Shown in pieces: positions 6,200-6,592 of a stretch of 6,592 nt of DNA (the first letter of the stretch is position 1; the number at the start of each line of letters is the position of its first letter). Position numbers and translations under genes: made by a program. This stretch comes from Planctomycetaceae bacterium (GTDB lineage Bacteria > Planctomycetota > Planctomycetia > Planctomycetales > Planctomycetaceae): positions 1 through 6,592 of the forward strand of contig JALWSL010000303.1 of the NCBI GenBank assembly GCA_027080405.1. The letters run 5' to 3'. The notes beneath the pieces were generated by a model that was not told the DNA's origin, made no database searches, and worked only from the letters and a program-made list of their open reading frames with translations.

Positions 6200-6228
6200 A
6201 TTATATCTGTGTACGTATTAATTGACTA
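6200..6228 (-). promoter_or_regulatory. Promoter of the exported-protein gene
   Basis: On the minus strand TAGTCA (6228-6223) and a perfect TATAAT (6205-6200) are 17 bp apart, giving a leader of about 72 nt to the ATG at 6121. The bases ahead of the -10 read ACGTACACAGATATAAT (6216-6200), nearly identical to the same part of the argE promoter candidate. Confidence 0.6.
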
Positions 6229-6354
6229 GAGCAAATCGTGCGGCCCGACACCCCCGATACCTGCAAGAACCGTTTTTGCATGGAAGCATTTCCGAGTCGC
6301 AACACCTCTTTCGGTAATTGCCTGCAGCATGATCAAGGCAGCCCGGTAAAAGCT

Positions 6355-6392
6355 CGATTGCCCCTCCAACTGGTTCATCAAGTTTACAATCG
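6355..6392 (-). other. Inverted repeat behind the DUF1080 gene
   Basis: CGATTG and CAATCG form a 6-bp stem around 26 nt, about 27 nt after the stop codon of the DUF1080 gene, with a small inner ACT/AGT pairing and AGCTTTT following on the minus strand. It is a possible but weak terminator. Apart from this and the promoter at 6200-6228, nothing else is visible in the 297-bp spacer 6122-6418. Confidence 0.25.
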
Positions 6393-6418
6393 GGAGGTGG
6401 ATTTCACCATCCAGAAAA

Positions 6419-6592
6419 TCAGGGGAGCAACGATATCTCAATTTTTTTGAAGGAGAGATCCGTAGTAGGATCGTGCCCCTGTAATGACAAATGCCCGGCT
6501 TCGAGTCTTTTTCCTCTACGCGGATTGGGATCCGGCTTTCTGGTGTCTTCCCAGTCAACCACCTGATAGCCATCGACCCAGGTTGAAATATG
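6419..6592 (-). CDS. 3-keto-disaccharide hydrolase (DUF1080) domain protein, C-terminus (enters from right edge)
   Basis: Reading the minus strand from the window edge gives 57 codons and a TGA at 6421-6419. The peptide contains STWVDGYQVVDWEDTR, then PNPRRGKRLEAGHLSLQGHD, then PTTDLSFKKIEISLLP. This is the C-terminal signature of the DUF1080 / 3-keto-disaccharide hydrolase family: a W-x-NG-like strand, D-x-D-x-R, RRG, G-x-L-x-LQGHDP, and the F-K-I terminal strand. Members have a concanavalin-like jelly-roll fold, and characterised ones act on 3-keto-glycosides in carbohydrate breakdown. They are often secreted, but the N-terminus, any signal peptide and any extra domains lie outside the window. 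The gene ends normally, so this is truncation by the window, not a pseudogene. A longer open frame on the same strand (6573-6226) overlaps it but has no family resemblance. Confidence 0.92.
   Translation of the reverse strand, partial: HISTWVDGYQVVDWEDTRKPDPNPRRGKRLEAGHLSLQGHDPTTDLSFKKIEISLLP

Noticed and set aside
6226..6573. A 115-codon minus-strand frame at the right end.
   Set aside because: It overlaps the real DUF1080 C-terminus in another frame and shows no family resemblance. Its left half only runs open through the spacer.

Overview
This window looks like an ordinary chromosomal stretch from a planctomycete, probably of the moderate-GC Gimesia/Rubinisphaera type. That assignment is inference. 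It rests on the BBP7-type (DUF1551) outer-membrane barrel, which is essentially planctomycetal, on a 3-keto-disaccharide hydrolase (DUF1080) domain, a family greatly expanded in Planctomycetes and Verrucomicrobia, on the loose one-gene-at-a-time layout with long spacers, and on the scarcity of strong Shine-Dalgarno sites.

Layout, left to right. Positions 1-266 (minus) hold the N-terminal quarter of homoserine O-acyltransferase MetX, which runs off the left edge. Positions 267-695 are non-coding and hold a candidate metX promoter with a palindrome inside it, a tandem repeat and GC-rich hairpins behind pyrC. Positions 696-2030 (minus) encode a complete class I dihydroorotase (PyrC) of the subfamily with a QxH in place of the usual HxH metal motif. 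The 266-bp spacer to the next gene has an exact 14-bp direct repeat with a 20-bp period. Positions 2297-3430 (minus) encode an M20-family acetylornithine deacetylase (ArgE). Positions 3431-3766 are a divergent intergenic region with a TATAAT-bearing promoter for argE. Positions 3767-5602 (plus) encode a secreted outer-membrane beta-barrel with an acidic, calcium-binding-like insert. Positions 5615-6121 (minus) encode a small exported protein of unknown function, convergent with the barrel gene. Positions 6419-6592 (minus) are the C-terminus of a DUF1080 protein that enters from the right edge.

The three metabolic genes (methionine, pyrimidine and arginine biosynthesis) all lie on the minus strand, but gaps of about 270-430 bp suggest separate transcription rather than one operon. 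The barrel gene and the small exported-protein gene converge with only 12 bp between their stop codons. The best intrinsic terminator for the exported-protein gene lies inside the 3' coding end of the barrel gene, and a strong reciprocal hairpin behind the barrel gene lies inside the other gene.

I found no mobile element, CRISPR array, tRNA, rRNA or obvious new multi-gene system. The most notable points are a shared promoter module (ACGTA-(C)-ACAGATATAAT) in front of argE and the exported-protein gene, the interlocked convergent 3' ends, and the acidic insert in the barrel protein. Both edge genes were read by hand-translating the reverse strand to the window ends.
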